Source: JALORV01 sp044225415
Lineage (GTDB): Bacteria; Pseudomonadota; Gammaproteobacteria; Burkholderiales; Burkholderiaceae_F
Assembly (NCBI GenBank): GCA_044225415.1
Contig: JBGAIO010000002.1
Location: 1-64,000 of the forward strand
Direction: 5' to 3'
DNA length: 64,000 nt
The position numbers and the translations under genes are program-made. This document shows, piece by piece, positions 1 to 9,254 of this stretch (position 1 is its first letter; each line of letters starts with the position of its first letter). The notes under the pieces are model-generated. The model had not been told where the DNA came from. It saw only the letters and a program-made list of their open reading frames with translations, and made no database searches.

Positions 1-837
1 GAGCACACGCCGTCCGGCGCGTGCGGCGAGCCAGGGAGCCGCGAGTTGCGCGCCGGCGTCCTGCACGGACACGTCGCCGTCGGCAAAGCCGGGGATGCGC
101 GTCACCGGCAGCGGACGCTCGAGCGCGATGGCCTGCGCGCCGACCTGCGTGGCGCGCAGGTCCTCGGCAGCCAGCCGTCCGAGCATCGCGGCCACCGACG
201 TGCGCGCCGTGTTCACGCGCAGCACCAGCGGCGGAGCTTCGGCCGCCGCCAGCAGGGTTTCGCGCCAGTGCGCCGGCTGCGCGTCGCGCAGCGCGGCGAT
301 CCACCACGCCGGCGCGTTGTACAGCACTGTTTCTTCGCGCCGTGCGCGGTCGAGCAGCACATCGCGCTGGCGCAGGCAGTTGCGCAGCACGGCGTTGACG
401 AAACCGGCAGCAGGCGCCGTCGCAGGCTGCGCGCGCGCGGCCGCGACGGCCTGGTCGACGACGGTGTGCGGGGCGTGGCGAGGCGCGCTGGGCGACGCCG
501 GGTCGGTGTCCGACGGGGGTGTGCCGTCGCCGACGAGCTGCGGCAGTGCGACCGCAAGCAACGCCGCCACCGGCGCAGCGGGCGGCCGGGAAGCGAGTTC
601 GGCGATCAGCCATTCGCTGAGCGCGCGCCGGCGCACCGCCGTGTAGCTGAGGTCCTGCGTGGCCGCGCGCAGCCGCGGCCATGCGCCGGCGGATTGACGG
701 TCGAGGACGCGGTCGAGCGCGCGGTCGAGCGATAGGCCCGCGACCACGTCGCCGTAGGTGCGCGCCGCCGCCTGCAGCACCTCGGCCAGCGGTGGTGCCG
801 CATCGTGCGGCTCACGCACCCCGCGCGCTTCACCCAC
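1..837 (-). CDS. rsmB: 16S rRNA (cytosine967-C5)-methyltransferase RsmB, partial
   Basis: About 279 N-terminal codons are inside the window; the C-terminal SAM-binding half lies beyond position 1. The translation has the NusB-like RNA-binding region (LSYTAVRRRALSEWL early on, then AAGFVNAVLRNCLRQRD) followed by NAPAWWIAALRDAQPAHW and VQDAGAQLAAPWLAA, which leads into the methyltransferase core of the RsmB/Sun family. The enzyme methylates C967 of 16S rRNA in the cytosol. I place the start at a GTG at 837, which overlaps the fmt stop; a second in-frame GTG lies a few codons downstream. It is co-oriented and translationally coupled with fmt, the usual betaproteobacterial order. Confidence 0.88.
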   Translation of the reverse strand, partial: MGEARGVREPHDAAPPLAEVLQAAARTYGDVVAGLSLDRALDRVLDRQSAGAWPRLRAATQDLSYTAVRRRALSEWLIAELASRPPAAPVAALLAVALPQLVGDGTPPSDTDPASPSAPRHAPHTVVDQAVAAARAQPATAPAAGFVNAVLRNCLRQRDVLLDRARREETVLYNAPAWWIAALRDAQPAHWRETLLAAAEAPPLVLRVNTARTSVAAMLGRLAAEDLRATQVGAQAIALERPLPVTRIPGFADGDVSVQDAGAQLAAPWLAARAGRRVL

Positions 838-1831
838 GAATGCTGTCCGGTGTCGTCGCCTCGAAGCGCTGGCCGGCCTGCAATGCAGCGCCCGCGAGGA
901 ATTCGCGCACCGGCAGTCGCCGTCCGCCCGCGCGCTGCAGGGCCGTCAGTCGCAGCAGGCCGCAGCCACAGGCAACGTCGACGCCCTCTTCGTGCACCGC
1001 GACCAGCGTGCCGGGCGCGGCCTGTACCGGCGCATCGATGGCGACCGCGCGCCAGATCTTCAGCGCTGCGCCTGCGAACGTTGCGGCCGCGACCGGGAAC
1101 GGATCGAAGGCGCGCACCTTGCGCGCGAGCGCGTCGGCGGGCTCGCACCAGTCGAGCCATGCCTCCTGCTTGCCGATCTTGGCGGCGTACGTGGCGCCTT
1201 CGTCGGGTTGTGGCCGCGCGACCAGCCCAGCCACGTTGCGCAGGCCCTCGACCAGCAGCTGCGCGCCGACATCGGCGAGCCGCCGTGTCAGCTCGCCCGC
1301 GGTCTCGTCACGACCGATGTCGACTATGCGCGTGAGCAGCATCGGCCCGGTATCGAGCCCCGCATCCATCTGCATCAGCGTGATGCCGGTTTGCGTGTCG
1401 CCGGCTTCGATGGCGCGTGCCACCGGCGCCGCTCCGCGCCAGCGCGGCAGCAACGAGCCATGGACGTTGATCGCGGTGAGTGGCGGAGACAGGTCTGCGC
1501 GCAGGCCGCGCGGAATGTCGAGCACGGCCTGCGGCAGGATCAGGCCATAGGCCGCGACCACCAGCACGTCGGGCTGCGCCGCGCGCAGCCGTTGCAGCGC
1601 GGCCTCGGCCTCCGGCCCCTTGCGCAGCGACGAGGGCGTGGCGACGTCGATACTGTGGTCCAGCGCCAGCGCTTTCACCGGACTCGGCGTGAGCTTCAGT
1701 CCGCGGCCAGCGGGCCGGTCGGGCTGCGTCAGCACCAGCGGCAGCGACCATCCGGCGGCCGGCGCCGCATCGAGCAAGGCCGCCAGCGAGCGTGCGGCGA
1801 AGTCGGGCGTTCCGGCGAATACGATGCGCAT
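830..1831 (-). CDS. fmt: Methionyl-tRNA formyltransferase
   Basis: 333 aa, normal family length. It formylates the methionine of initiator tRNA using 10-formyl-THF. The N-terminal Rossmann-type domain begins MRIVFAGTPDFAARSL. The catalytic Asn/His segment INVHGSLLPRWRGAAP and the downstream TGITLMQMDAGLDTGPML carrying the catalytic Asp are intact. The C-terminal OB-fold tRNA-binding region is also present. It overlaps rsmB. Its usual partner def is 6.7 kb away on the same strand, separated by lipid-enzyme and two-component genes, so the common def-fmt adjacency has been interrupted. Confidence 0.96.
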   Translation of the reverse strand: MRIVFAGTPDFAARSLAALLDAAPAAGWSLPLVLTQPDRPAGRGLKLTPSPVKALALDHSIDVATPSSLRKGPEAEAALQRLRAAQPDVLVVAAYGLILPQAVLDIPRGLRADLSPPLTAINVHGSLLPRWRGAAPVARAIEAGDTQTGITLMQMDAGLDTGPMLLTRIVDIGRDETAGELTRRLADVGAQLLVEGLRNVAGLVARPQPDEGATYAAKIGKQEAWLDWCEPADALARKVRAFDPFPVAAATFAGAALKIWRAVAIDAPVQAAPGTLVAVHEEGVDVACGCGLLRLTALQRAGGRRLPVREFLAGAALQAGQRFEATTPDSIRG

Positions 1832-1906
1832 CGCCGCATTCTAGGTGGCATGCCGCGGCGTTCCGTCCGGTTACCATCGCATCAATACAAGAACAATCAG
1901 GGAGAC

Positions 1907-3298
1907 ATGAGGCCGCTGTCCGCGCTGGATGCGCTGTTCCTGCATCTGGAAACGCCCGCCACGCCGATGCACGTGGGCGCGGCGCATCTGCTGGAGTGGC
2001 CCAGCCGCGTGAAGAGCGGCGACGACTACCTGCAGCGCGTGCGGCGTCACCTCGCGCGGCGCCTGCACCTGTCGCCGGTGTTCACGCGCCGGATCGAGAC
2101 GATGCCGCTCGGCTTCGCCAACCCGGTCTGGGTGCGCGCCGACGAGGTCGATCTCGAACACCACGTCGTGCGCGTGCGGCTGCCGCGGCCGGGCACGCAG
2201 GCGCAGTTCGAGGCGACGATCGCGCGGCTGCACGCACAACCACTCGACCGCTCGCGCCCGCTGTGGCGCTTCCACGTCATCGACGGCCTGGCCGATGGCG
2301 GGCTCGGCTTCTACACCAAGATCCATCACGCCACGCTCGACGGCGCTGCCGGCGTGGCGCTCGCGCACGCGCTGCTCGATGTCACGCCTGCCGCACGCAA
2401 GGTCGAGGTGGCGCGCCGCCGGCCGCGTGATCATCCGAGCCTGGTGGCGCTCGTCGGCACTGCACTCAAGACCAGCAGCACGCAGACGGTGAGCCTCGTG
2501 CGCAGCCTGCCCGCCTTGACGCGGATCGCGGCGAAGCTTGCCGTCGGTTCGACGGGCTTCGCGCGGCAGTTCGCGTTCGGGCCGCGCACGCCCTTCAATC
2601 GCGTCATCGACGGCGGCCGCAGCTTCGCTTCGGCGTCGCTGCCGCTCGCCGACGTGCGCCGCATCGCCGCCGCGCACGAGGCGACCCTCAACGACGTCGT
2701 GCTGGCGATCATCAGCGGCGCGTTGCGCCGCTACCTGAAGACGCGCGGCGGCGTACCGCGCAAGTCGCTGGTCGCCGCGCTGCCGGTGTCGCTGCGCGAA
2801 GCGGGCAACGTCGAGGCGACGACGCTGGCGACGATGACGCTGGCGTCGATCGCCTCCACTGTCGACGATCCGCTGGAACGCCTGAACGCGATCCGTGCGT
2901 CCACCGCGTCGGCCAAGGCGATGACGCGCGCCCTGCGGGGCGTGATTCCCACCGACTTTCCGTCGCTGGGCCTGCCGTGGCTGCTGACCGCGGCCGCAGG
3001 CCTGTATGGCCGCACTTCGCTCGCCGACCGTCTGCCGCCGCTCGCCAACCTGGTCGTGTCCAACGTGCCGGGGCCGGAGGCGCCGCTGTATCTCGCCGGG
3101 GCGCGGCTGAAGACCTGGTGGCCGCTGTCGATCGTCGAACACGGCCTCGGCCTGAACATCACGCTGCAGAGCTATGCGGGCTCGCTCGACTTCGGCATCG
3201 TTGCCGCACGCGCGGGCATGCCGGATGCGAGGGCACTGGCGCGCGGCCTGCGTCCCGCGCTCGAAGAACTGCAACGCGCCACGCCCACCGCCCCATGA
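1907..3298 (+). CDS. Wax ester synthase/diacylglycerol acyltransferase (WS/DGAT family)
   Basis: 463 aa. The WS/DGAT family transfers acyl groups from acyl-CoA to fatty alcohols or diacylglycerol, giving storage wax esters or triacylglycerol at the inner membrane. The start is the ATG preceded by GGGAG six bases upstream; the N-terminus MRPLSALDALFLHLETPATPMH is typical of the family. The acyltransferase motif HHATLDG (HHxxxDG) is at about residues 140-146, and the conserved C-terminal stretch NLVVSNVPGPEAPLYLAGARL is present. It is divergent from fmt with a 75-bp gap, and its stop overlaps the next hydrolase start by four bases, indicating coupled translation. The exact acceptor cannot be told from sequence. 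Confidence 0.92.
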   Translation: MRPLSALDALFLHLETPATPMHVGAAHLLEWPSRVKSGDDYLQRVRRHLARRLHLSPVFTRRIETMPLGFANPVWVRADEVDLEHHVVRVRLPRPGTQAQFEATIARLHAQPLDRSRPLWRFHVIDGLADGGLGFYTKIHHATLDGAAGVALAHALLDVTPAARKVEVARRRPRDHPSLVALVGTALKTSSTQTVSLVRSLPALTRIAAKLAVGSTGFARQFAFGPRTPFNRVIDGGRSFASASLPLADVRRIAAAHEATLNDVVLAIISGALRRYLKTRGGVPRKSLVAALPVSLREAGNVEATTLATMTLASIASTVDDPLERLNAIRASTASAKAMTRALRGVIPTDFPSLGLPWLLTAAAGLYGRTSLADRLPPLANLVVSNVPGPEAPLYLAGARLKTWWPLSIVEHGLGLNITLQSYAGSLDFGIVAARAGMPDARALARGLRPALEELQRATPTAP

Positions 3299-4113
3299 CG
3301 ATGACTTCCGACCACGGTTTCGATTTCGAGAATCTGCGCGCACCCGGACTGGTACGTCTCGCGCTCGAATGGCGCGCGCCGTGGGAGTACGGCACGACGC
3401 TGCTCGCCGGACCCTGGCTGCAGCAGACGCCTGTCGGCGACGGCCATCCCGTGCTGGTCTTCCCCGGCCTGATGGCATCGGACGCGTCGACCCGGCCCCT
3501 GCGCCGCTTCCTCGAAAGCAAGGGCTACGCGGCTTACGGCTGGGAGCAGGGATCGAACCTCGGTCCGCGCGACGGCGTGCTCGAGCACTGCATGAATCGC
3601 GTCCGCGAGTTGCGCCGCAAACATCGCCGCAAGGTCAGCCTGCTCGGCTGGAGCCTGGGCGGCATCTACGCGCGCGAGCTGGCCAAGGACTTCCCGCGCG
3701 ACGTGCGCCAGGTGATCACGCTGGGCACGCCCTTCACCGGGCACCCGAAGGCCACCAACGCGTGGCGGCTCTATGAGATCGTCACCGGCCATCGCATCGG
3801 TGCGCCCGAGATCCACGAGCCGCTGCGCCAGCCGCCGCCGGTGCCCACCACGTCGATCTACAGTCGCACCGACGGCGTCGTGGCCTGGCACTGCAGCGTG
3901 GAGCGGCACAGCGCGCACACCGAAAACATCGGAGTCGAGGCGAGTCACTTCGGCATCGGGCTCAACGCGCTCGCCTGGTACGCCATCGCGGATCGTCTCG
4001 CGCAGCCCGAAGGCCACTGGCGCGCCTTCGATCGCAGCGGCCCGCTGCGCTGGCTGTATCGCGACCCCGCACGCAAGGCGTGGTTTCTGATGTCATCCTC
4101 GCGACAGCGATGA
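3295..4113 (+). CDS. Alpha/beta hydrolase (PHB-depolymerase/lipase-like)
   Basis: 272 aa. An alpha/beta-hydrolase fold protein with nucleophile elbow GWSLGG after the strand KVSLLG, an HPVLVFPGLMAS oxyanion region and a late His in EASHFGIG. No signal peptide is visible, so it is probably cytosolic. The start ATG overlaps the upstream WS/DGAT stop (ATGA); a second ATG two codons on (MTSDHG) is an alternative. The pairing with an acyltransferase suggests neutral-lipid ester turnover, which is inference. Its own stop overlaps the probable start of the following hydrolase in the same ATGA manner. Confidence 0.85.
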   Translation: MTMTSDHGFDFENLRAPGLVRLALEWRAPWEYGTTLLAGPWLQQTPVGDGHPVLVFPGLMASDASTRPLRRFLESKGYAAYGWEQGSNLGPRDGVLEHCMNRVRELRRKHRRKVSLLGWSLGGIYARELAKDFPRDVRQVITLGTPFTGHPKATNAWRLYEIVTGHRIGAPEIHEPLRQPPPVPTTSIYSRTDGVVAWHCSVERHSAHTENIGVEASHFGIGLNALAWYAIADRLAQPEGHWRAFDRSGPLRWLYRDPARKAWFLMSSSRQR

Positions 4114-5107
4114 CAGCCTCGGTTGAAGAAGACTCAGTGGCCGACGAAATCACCCGGCCGCCCTCGCGGTCGCCGCGAAGGTCCCCGTCAACGGCATCAC
4201 GCTCGACGTCGAGGATCGCGGCGATCGCGCAGCGCCGCCGGTGCTGCTGATCATGGGCCTCGGCATGCCGGCGGCGGCCTGGCCGGAAGCCTTCATCACG
4301 CGACTGGTCGATGCCGGCCTGCGCGTCATCACCTTCGACAATCGCGACGCCGGACACTCGACGAAGCTGCGTTCGTCTGCGCTGCCCAATCCGCGGACGT
4401 CTATCGCCCGTGCATTGCTGCGCCTGCCGGTCCGCGCGCCCTATACGCTCGACGACATGGCGAGCGACGCGGCGGCGCTGCTCGCCGCCCTGGGCGTGCC
4501 GAGCGCACACGTGGTCGGCGCCTCGATGGGCGGCATGATTGCGCAGGTGCTGGCCGCGCGACATCCCGGGTGCGTGCGGTCGCTGACGTCGATCATGTCG
4601 TCGACCGGCAATCCGAGTCCGCGCGTGGCGCTCGGCAAGCCGCGTGCGCTGCGCGCGATCATCACGCGGCCGCGCAGCGCCAGCGACGTGCAGCAGGTCA
4701 CCGATCACCTGGTGAAGGTGTTCGGCATCATCGGCAGTCGCTCGTATCCGGCCGAACCCGTGGCGCTGCGCGCGCATCTGCTGCGGGTCGCCGAACGCGG
4801 TTACGACCCGGCCGGTTCGGCGCGCCAGCTGCTGGCGATCCTGGCGAGCGGCGATCGCCGCGCGCTGCTGGCGCGCATCACCGCGCCGACGCTGGTCATC
4901 CACGGTCGCGACGACCCGCTGGTGCCGCTGGCCGGCGGCGAAGACACCGCGCGGCACATCCGCGGCGCGCGACTGAAAGTCGTCAAGGGCATGGGACACG
5001 ACTTTCCGGACGCGCTGCTGCCCGACGTGACCGACGCGATCGTCGCTCACATCCGCGCCACCGAATCGGCGGCCGCTCCGGCCCCGGCAGTGCCCGCGGC
5101 CGCCTGA
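4110..5107 (+). pseudogene. Alpha/beta hydrolase, frameshifted near its N-terminus
   Basis: An ATG at 4110 overlaps the previous stop (ATGA) and reads MTASVEEDSVADEITRP. The conserved hydrolase sequence, VNGITLDVEDRGDRAAPPVLLIMGLGMPAAAWPEA (shown here in two parts: VNGITLDVEDRG, then PPVLLIMGLGM), continues in another frame that has no start codon before a GTG at 4241. The indel lies at about 4150-4165 in a C/G-rich run. The rest is intact: GASMGG nucleophile elbow, an Asp in HGRDDPLVP and His in GMGHDFP. It is either one indel error in the sequence or a recently broken gene. If translated from the GTG at 4241 the product is 288 aa and lacks the first beta strand. Confidence 0.7.
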
Positions 5108-5116
5108 GCCGCGCGC

Positions 5117-5895
5117 TCACATCTTCTGGAACAGCGACGCATACTGCCGTGCCACCGGCAGCTCGCGCGCATGGTCGCGCAGCCGCACGTACAGCTTGCC
5201 GGCGAGGTCGCGGCGCGTGCCCGCCACCGCGTGCAGGTTGACGATGACCGAGCGATGGATCTGCGCGAAGTCGGCGGGATCGAGCTGCGCGGCGAGCCCG
5301 ACAGAGGCACGCGGATCAGCCACTCCGCCATCGACTCGCCGTCGCGCGCGTACACGCAGGTGTACTTGTCGTCGGCCTGGATGTAGACGACGTCGTCGAC
5401 CGCGATTTGGTGCGTGATCTCGCCGTCGGCCGAGCGCCGGCTGGCGCGGATCCAGCGCAGGTGCGACGGCGCGCCTGCCGGCAGGCGGCGCGCAGGTCCG
5501 GCGAGCAGTGCCGGCAGTTCCGCATCGCGCGCGCCGCGCCGCGCTTCAGCTTGTCGACGGTGCGCGCGAGCCGCTCGCCGGTGACGGGCTTCAGCAGGTA
5601 GTCCACCGCGTCGCGCTCGAAGGCCTCGACCGCGTACCGGTCGTAGGCGGTGACGAACACCACCCGCGTCGACGCCGTGCTCGCGCAGCGCCGCCGCGAC
5701 CTGCAGTCCGCTGAGTCCGGGCATGCGGATATCCAGGAACGCGATGTCGGGGTGCTCGCGAACAATCGCGTCGAGCGCCGCCGGACCGTCCTGCACCGCG
5801 GCGACGACGTCGAGCTCCGGCCACAGCGCGGCCAGCTGCTCGCGCAGGTACGCCGCCAGGTGCGGTTCGTCGTCGGCGATCAGTGCCTTCATCAT
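5117..5895 (-). pseudogene. LytTR-family response regulator, second copy, decayed by frameshifts
   Basis: From a double ATG at 5895 the receiver reads MMKALIADDEPHLAAYLREQ through LAFLDIRMPG-like motifs. It then needs frame changes near 5670 (into VVFVTAYDRYAVEAFERDAV), near 5540, and near 5325 (into the final LytTR segment ending FQKM). The LytTR DNA-binding part (HQIAVDDVVYIQADDKYT, then QIHRSVIVNLHAV) is recognisable. The total length leaves a remainder of two bases, consistent with net indels. It is closely similar to the receiver at 6858-7280, so it is the downstream member of a duplicated kinase/regulator pair. It converges on the hydrolase, stop to stop. Confidence 0.8.
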
Positions 5896-5905
5896 TACGA
5901 CCGTT

Positions 5906-6906
5906 TCACGCCATCTGCAGCGGCACGCTGAGGCGTACGCGCGTGCCGGGCGACGCGTCCTCGACGGCGAAGCGCACGGCGTTGCCGTACTGCGAGCGCA
6001 GCCGGTCGCGCACGTTGGCCAGTCGGACGCCGCTGCCCGCCTGTGCCGGGAAGCCGACGCCGTCGTCGGCGACTTCGATGACGAGTTCGCCGCCGCTTGC
6101 CTGTGCCCGCACCTGCACGCGCCCGCCGGCCACCTTCGGTTCCAGCCCATGGCGCACCGTGTTTTCCACCAGCGGCTGCAAGGTCAGCGGCGGGCAGCGC
6201 CGCGCCGTGCAGGGTGGGCGCAACATCGATCACATAGTCGAGGCGGGTTCCCATGCGCGTCTTCAGGATCTCGAGTAGGCGTCAGCAGCGCGAGTTCCTG
6301 CCGAGCTGCCGTGCTGCTCGCGGCTTGGTGCGACGAGCGCAGCAGCTCGATCAGCTGCAGCAGCATGCCGCGCGCGCGCGCTGGCTCGCCGTCGATCAGG
6401 CTGACGACGTTGGCGAGGGTGTTGAACAGGAAGTGCGGCTCGATCTGCGCCTGCAGCGCCTGCAGGCGGGCCGTGACGGCCTGCCGCTCCATCTCGGCGC
6501 CGCGCCGCGTAGCCGCCGTCTCGGCCTGCGCTTCGGCGTCGCCGCACGGCTGGCGAGATAGCGGTACCAGGAAAGCGGTCACCAGCAGCGACATCATCAC
6601 GATCGACACCAGCAGGTTCGGCCCGACACGTTGATGGTCGCCGGAACATCGACGCCGATCAGCGTCATGCCGCCGCCATAGCCGATCAGCACGCCGACGA
6701 TCGGCAGGGAGGAATACAGGCCCGCCGCGGCAACCAGGCCAAGCGAGTTGATGCGTGTACGTCCCGACGATGCGATGCGCTGGCCCAGAACAGGCCATGG
6801 ATGGTGAAACCGATGCACTGCGCGATGACGAAGTTGGCCAGTAAGCATCGACCGGCTTCACCGCGCCCCCGCGCTCATGAACACCACCGTGATGATCGCG
6901 GCAATC
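5906..6906 (-). pseudogene. LytS/AlgZ-type sensor histidine kinase, second copy, decayed
   Basis: This matches the intact kinase at 7294-8424 segment by segment but in several frames. The pieces are a membrane region (GLYSSLPIVGVLIGYGGGMT), the phospho-acceptor region (LQAQIEPHFLFNTLANVVS), a broken linker around 6230-6300, and an ATPase domain in a third frame (PLTLQPLVENTVRHGLEP, then DDGVGFPAQAGSGVRLANV). The first transmembrane part is missing and is joined directly to the truncated receiver upstream near 6905. Multiple independent indels beside a clean paralogue argue for real decay rather than one sequencing slip. Confidence 0.8.
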
Positions 6907-7280
6907 GCGGAACGCGGCGCCGCGCCGCGCTTCAGCTTGTCGACGGTGCGCGCGAGCCGCTCGACGGTGACGGGCTTCAGCAGGTAGTCCACCGCGTCGC
7001 GCTCGAAGGCCTCGACCGCGTACTGGTCGTAGGCGGTGACGAACACCACCCGCGTCGCGAGCCCCTGCTCGCGCAGCGCCGCCGCGACCTGCAGCCCGGT
7101 GAGTCCGGGCATGCGGATATCGAGGAACGCGATGTCGGGGCGATCGCGAACGATCGCGTCGAGCGCCGCGGGGCCGTCGTGTACCGCGGCCGCGACGTCG
7201 AGCTCCGGCCACAGCGCGGCCAGCTGCTCGCGCAGGTATGCCGTCAGGTGCGGTTCGTCGTCGGCGATCAGTGCCCGCAT
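6858..7280 (-). pseudogene. LytTR response regulator, first copy, truncated after the receiver domain
   Basis: 140-aa ORF: a complete receiver (LIADDEPH acidic pair, LDIRMPG phospho-acceptor Asp, VTAYDQYAVEAFE, YLLKPVTVERL), then after LKRGAA it runs into AIAAIITVVFMSAGAR and stops. The last 16 residues match the first transmembrane helix of the neighbouring kinase copy (compare VALVLTAVAMSFG in the intact kinase). A deletion therefore fused the regulator to the next kinase and removed the whole LytTR DNA-binding domain. It lies 13 bp behind the intact kinase. It could still act as a stand-alone receiver, but it cannot bind DNA like its family. Confidence 0.75.
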
Positions 7281-7293
7281 GGCATCGACCCGT

Positions 7294-8424
7294 TCACGCC
7301 ATCTGCAGCGGCACGCTGAGGCGCACGCGCGTTCCGGGCGACGCGTCCTCGACGGCGAAGCGCGCGGCATTGCCGTACTGCGAGCGCAGCCGGTCGCGCA
7401 CATTGGCCAGTCCGACACCGCTGCCCGCCTGTGCCGGAAAGCCGACGCCGTCGTCGGCGACTTCGATGGTGAGTTCGCCGCCGCTTGCCTGTGCCCGCAC
7501 CTGCACGCGGCCGCCGGCGACCTTCGGTTCCAGCCCGTGGCGCACCGCGTTTTCCACCAGCGGCTGCAGCGTCAGCGGCGGCAGCGCCGCGCCGTGCAGA
7601 GCGGGCGCCACATCGATGCTGTAGTCAAGGCGGTGGCCCATGCGCACCTTGAGGATCTCCAGGTAAGGCGTCAGCAGCGCGACCTCCTGCCCGAGCGTGC
7701 CGTGCTGCTCGCGGCTCGCCGCCAGCGACGAGCGCAGCAGCTCGATCAGCTGCAGCAGCATGCCGCGCGCGCGCGCCGGCTCGCTGTCGATCAGGCTGAC
7801 GACGTTGGCGAGCGTGTTGAACAGGAAGTGCGGCTCGATCTGCGCCTGCAGCGCCTGCAGGCGGGCCGTGACGGCCTGCCGCTCCATCTCGTTGGCCCGC
7901 GCCGCGTTGCGCGCCTGTTCGGCCTGCGCTTCGGCGAGGCGAGCGCGACTGGCGAGATAGCGATACCAGAAGACGGTCACCAGGATCGAGATCACGAAGG
8001 TCGACAGCAGGATCCTCGGCCGCTCGCTGATCGTTGCCGGAACATCGACGCCGATCATCGTCATGCCCATCGCGTAGCCGATCAGCACACCGATGATCGG
8101 CAGGCCGGCGTACATCCCTATACGCTCGATGAGGCCGAGGGACTGCACCCGTGTCCTGCCCAGCACGCGATGCGCGGCCCAGAACAGGCCGTGGATGCTG
8201 AAGCCGATGCACTGCGCTATGACGAAGTTGACCCACAGTACCTCGAGGGTCTTCACCAGCGAGCCGAAGCTCATGGCGACGGCGGTGAGCACCAAGGCAA
8301 CTGAGGTGTTGAAGAGGAAGGTCCAGACGAGTTGCAGCCACGCCGGCTTGACGCGATAGGAGTCGATCGGGTCGGGCGACCACCAAGCCTCCCAGGACGA
8401 ACGCAGCGTCTGACGGTCAATCAT
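7294..8424 (-). CDS. Sensor histidine kinase, LytS/AlgZ (HisKA_7TM-less) type, intact copy
   Basis: 376 aa. An inner-membrane sensor kinase with four hydrophobic segments in the first 160 residues (for example LVWTFLFNTSVALVLTAVAM and GMYAGLPIIGVLIGYAMG), a coiled linker (AEAQAEQARNAARANEMERQ), the His_kinase motif IEPHFLFNTLANVV with its phospho-acceptor His, and a HATPase domain with N box LVENAVRHG and G boxes DDGVGF and GSGVGLANV. Its natural partner would be the LytTR regulator, which in this locus exists only as a truncated copy (6858-7280) and a frameshifted copy (5117-5895). The kinase may therefore lack a functional cognate regulator here. Confidence 0.9.
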   Translation of the reverse strand: MIDRQTLRSSWEAWWSPDPIDSYRVKPAWLQLVWTFLFNTSVALVLTAVAMSFGSLVKTLEVLWVNFVIAQCIGFSIHGLFWAAHRVLGRTRVQSLGLIERIGMYAGLPIIGVLIGYAMGMTMIGVDVPATISERPRILLSTFVISILVTVFWYRYLASRARLAEAQAEQARNAARANEMERQAVTARLQALQAQIEPHFLFNTLANVVSLIDSEPARARGMLLQLIELLRSSLAASREQHGTLGQEVALLTPYLEILKVRMGHRLDYSIDVAPALHGAALPPLTLQPLVENAVRHGLEPKVAGGRVQVRAQASGGELTIEVADDGVGFPAQAGSGVGLANVRDRLRSQYGNAARFAVEDASPGTRVRLSVPLQMA

Positions 8425-8555
8425 CCGAACAATGGCGACGGAAGGCGGGAAAGACGCCACTCTAGTGGCAGTCCGCAGGGGCAGCCACCGCCGCGGCGCG
8501 AATCGACGTGTCGACGGCGCGAATGGTCCTCCGACGGCGCCGGTGTTCGCGCAGC

Positions 8556-9062
8556 TCAGGCGGCGCGGACCCGCCGCTTCTTCATCCTGGTGCGGATGCG
8601 TTCCTGCTTCAGCGGCGACAGGTATTCGACGAACACCTTGCCGAGCAGGTGATCCATCTCGTGCTGCACACACACGGCGAGCAGCCCCTCGCAGTCGCGC
8701 TCGAACACCTGGCCCTGCGCGTCGTGCGCGCGCACGCGCACCTGCGCCGGCCGCACGACGGCGTCGTACACGCCGGGCACCGACAGGCAGCCTTCCTCGC
8801 ACTCCACCGTTTCCTCGGACGCCCAGACGATCTCGGGATTGATGAACACCTGCAGTTCGTTCTTGTCCTCGGACACGTCGATGACGAGCAGCCGCTCGTG
8901 GACGTCGACCTGCGTGGCGGCCAGCCCCACGCCCGGCGCGTCGTACATGGTCTCGGCCATGTCCGCGACCAGCTTGCGCAGGCGATCGTCGAAGACCGTC
9001 ACCGGCTTTGCGACGGTGCGCAGGCGCGGATCGGGATACTCCAGTATCGGCAGCAACGCCAT
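8556..9062 (-). CDS. def: Peptide deformylase
   Basis: 168 aa. Removes the N-formyl group from nascent proteins; a cytosolic Fe/Zn hydrolase. All three family motifs are intact: GVGLAATQV (motif 1), EEGCLSVPG with the metal-binding Cys (motif 2) and QHEMDHLLG with HExxH (motif 3). The start ATG at 9062 has a good ribosome site (GGAGAG, about 5 bases upstream) and gives MALLPILEYPD. A longer in-frame reading upstream is only open frame antisense to dprA. It has a Lys/Arg-rich end (MKKRRVRAA). Confidence 0.96.
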   Translation of the reverse strand: MALLPILEYPDPRLRTVAKPVTVFDDRLRKLVADMAETMYDAPGVGLAATQVDVHERLLVIDVSEDKNELQVFINPEIVWASEETVECEEGCLSVPGVYDAVVRPAQVRVRAHDAQGQVFERDCEGLLAVCVQHEMDHLLGKVFVEYLSPLKQERIRTRMKKRRVRAA

Positions 9063-9080
9063 GAACTCTCCAGCCTCGCG

Positions 9081-9254
9081 CGTCCCAGCCGCGCCACTGT
9101 CAAATACGCGATCATCACGCGCGGCTCGCAGCCGGTCACCGTCGGCGATCGCGCGGCCAATCCGACCGAGGCCATCACGTACGGCAGCGCTCCGGTCGAG
9201 ACCGAAGCCGACCGCGTGCTGCGCCAGCCGCTGCGCCCGCTGAAGGTCCAATAG
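9081..9254 (+). pseudogene. 3-prime remnant of a LysM-type peptidoglycan-binding protein gene
   Basis: The frame reading VKYAIITRGSQPVTVGDRAA and ending PLRPLKVQ-stop at 9254 has no plausible start. In many betaproteobacteria a LysM-domain gene divergent from def sits directly before dprA, and its product ends in a similar strand-rich segment (RVSYALV..RPV.VGD, from general knowledge of the family). Here only about 55 C-terminal codons would remain, cut off just behind the ribosome site of def. This suggests a deletion or an assembly join. Identification by context and short similarity only. Confidence 0.4.

Noticed and set aside
758..1906. N-terminal extension of the WS/DGAT frame
   Set aside because: It is antisense to fmt; the ATG at 1907 has a ribosome site and the family N-terminus.
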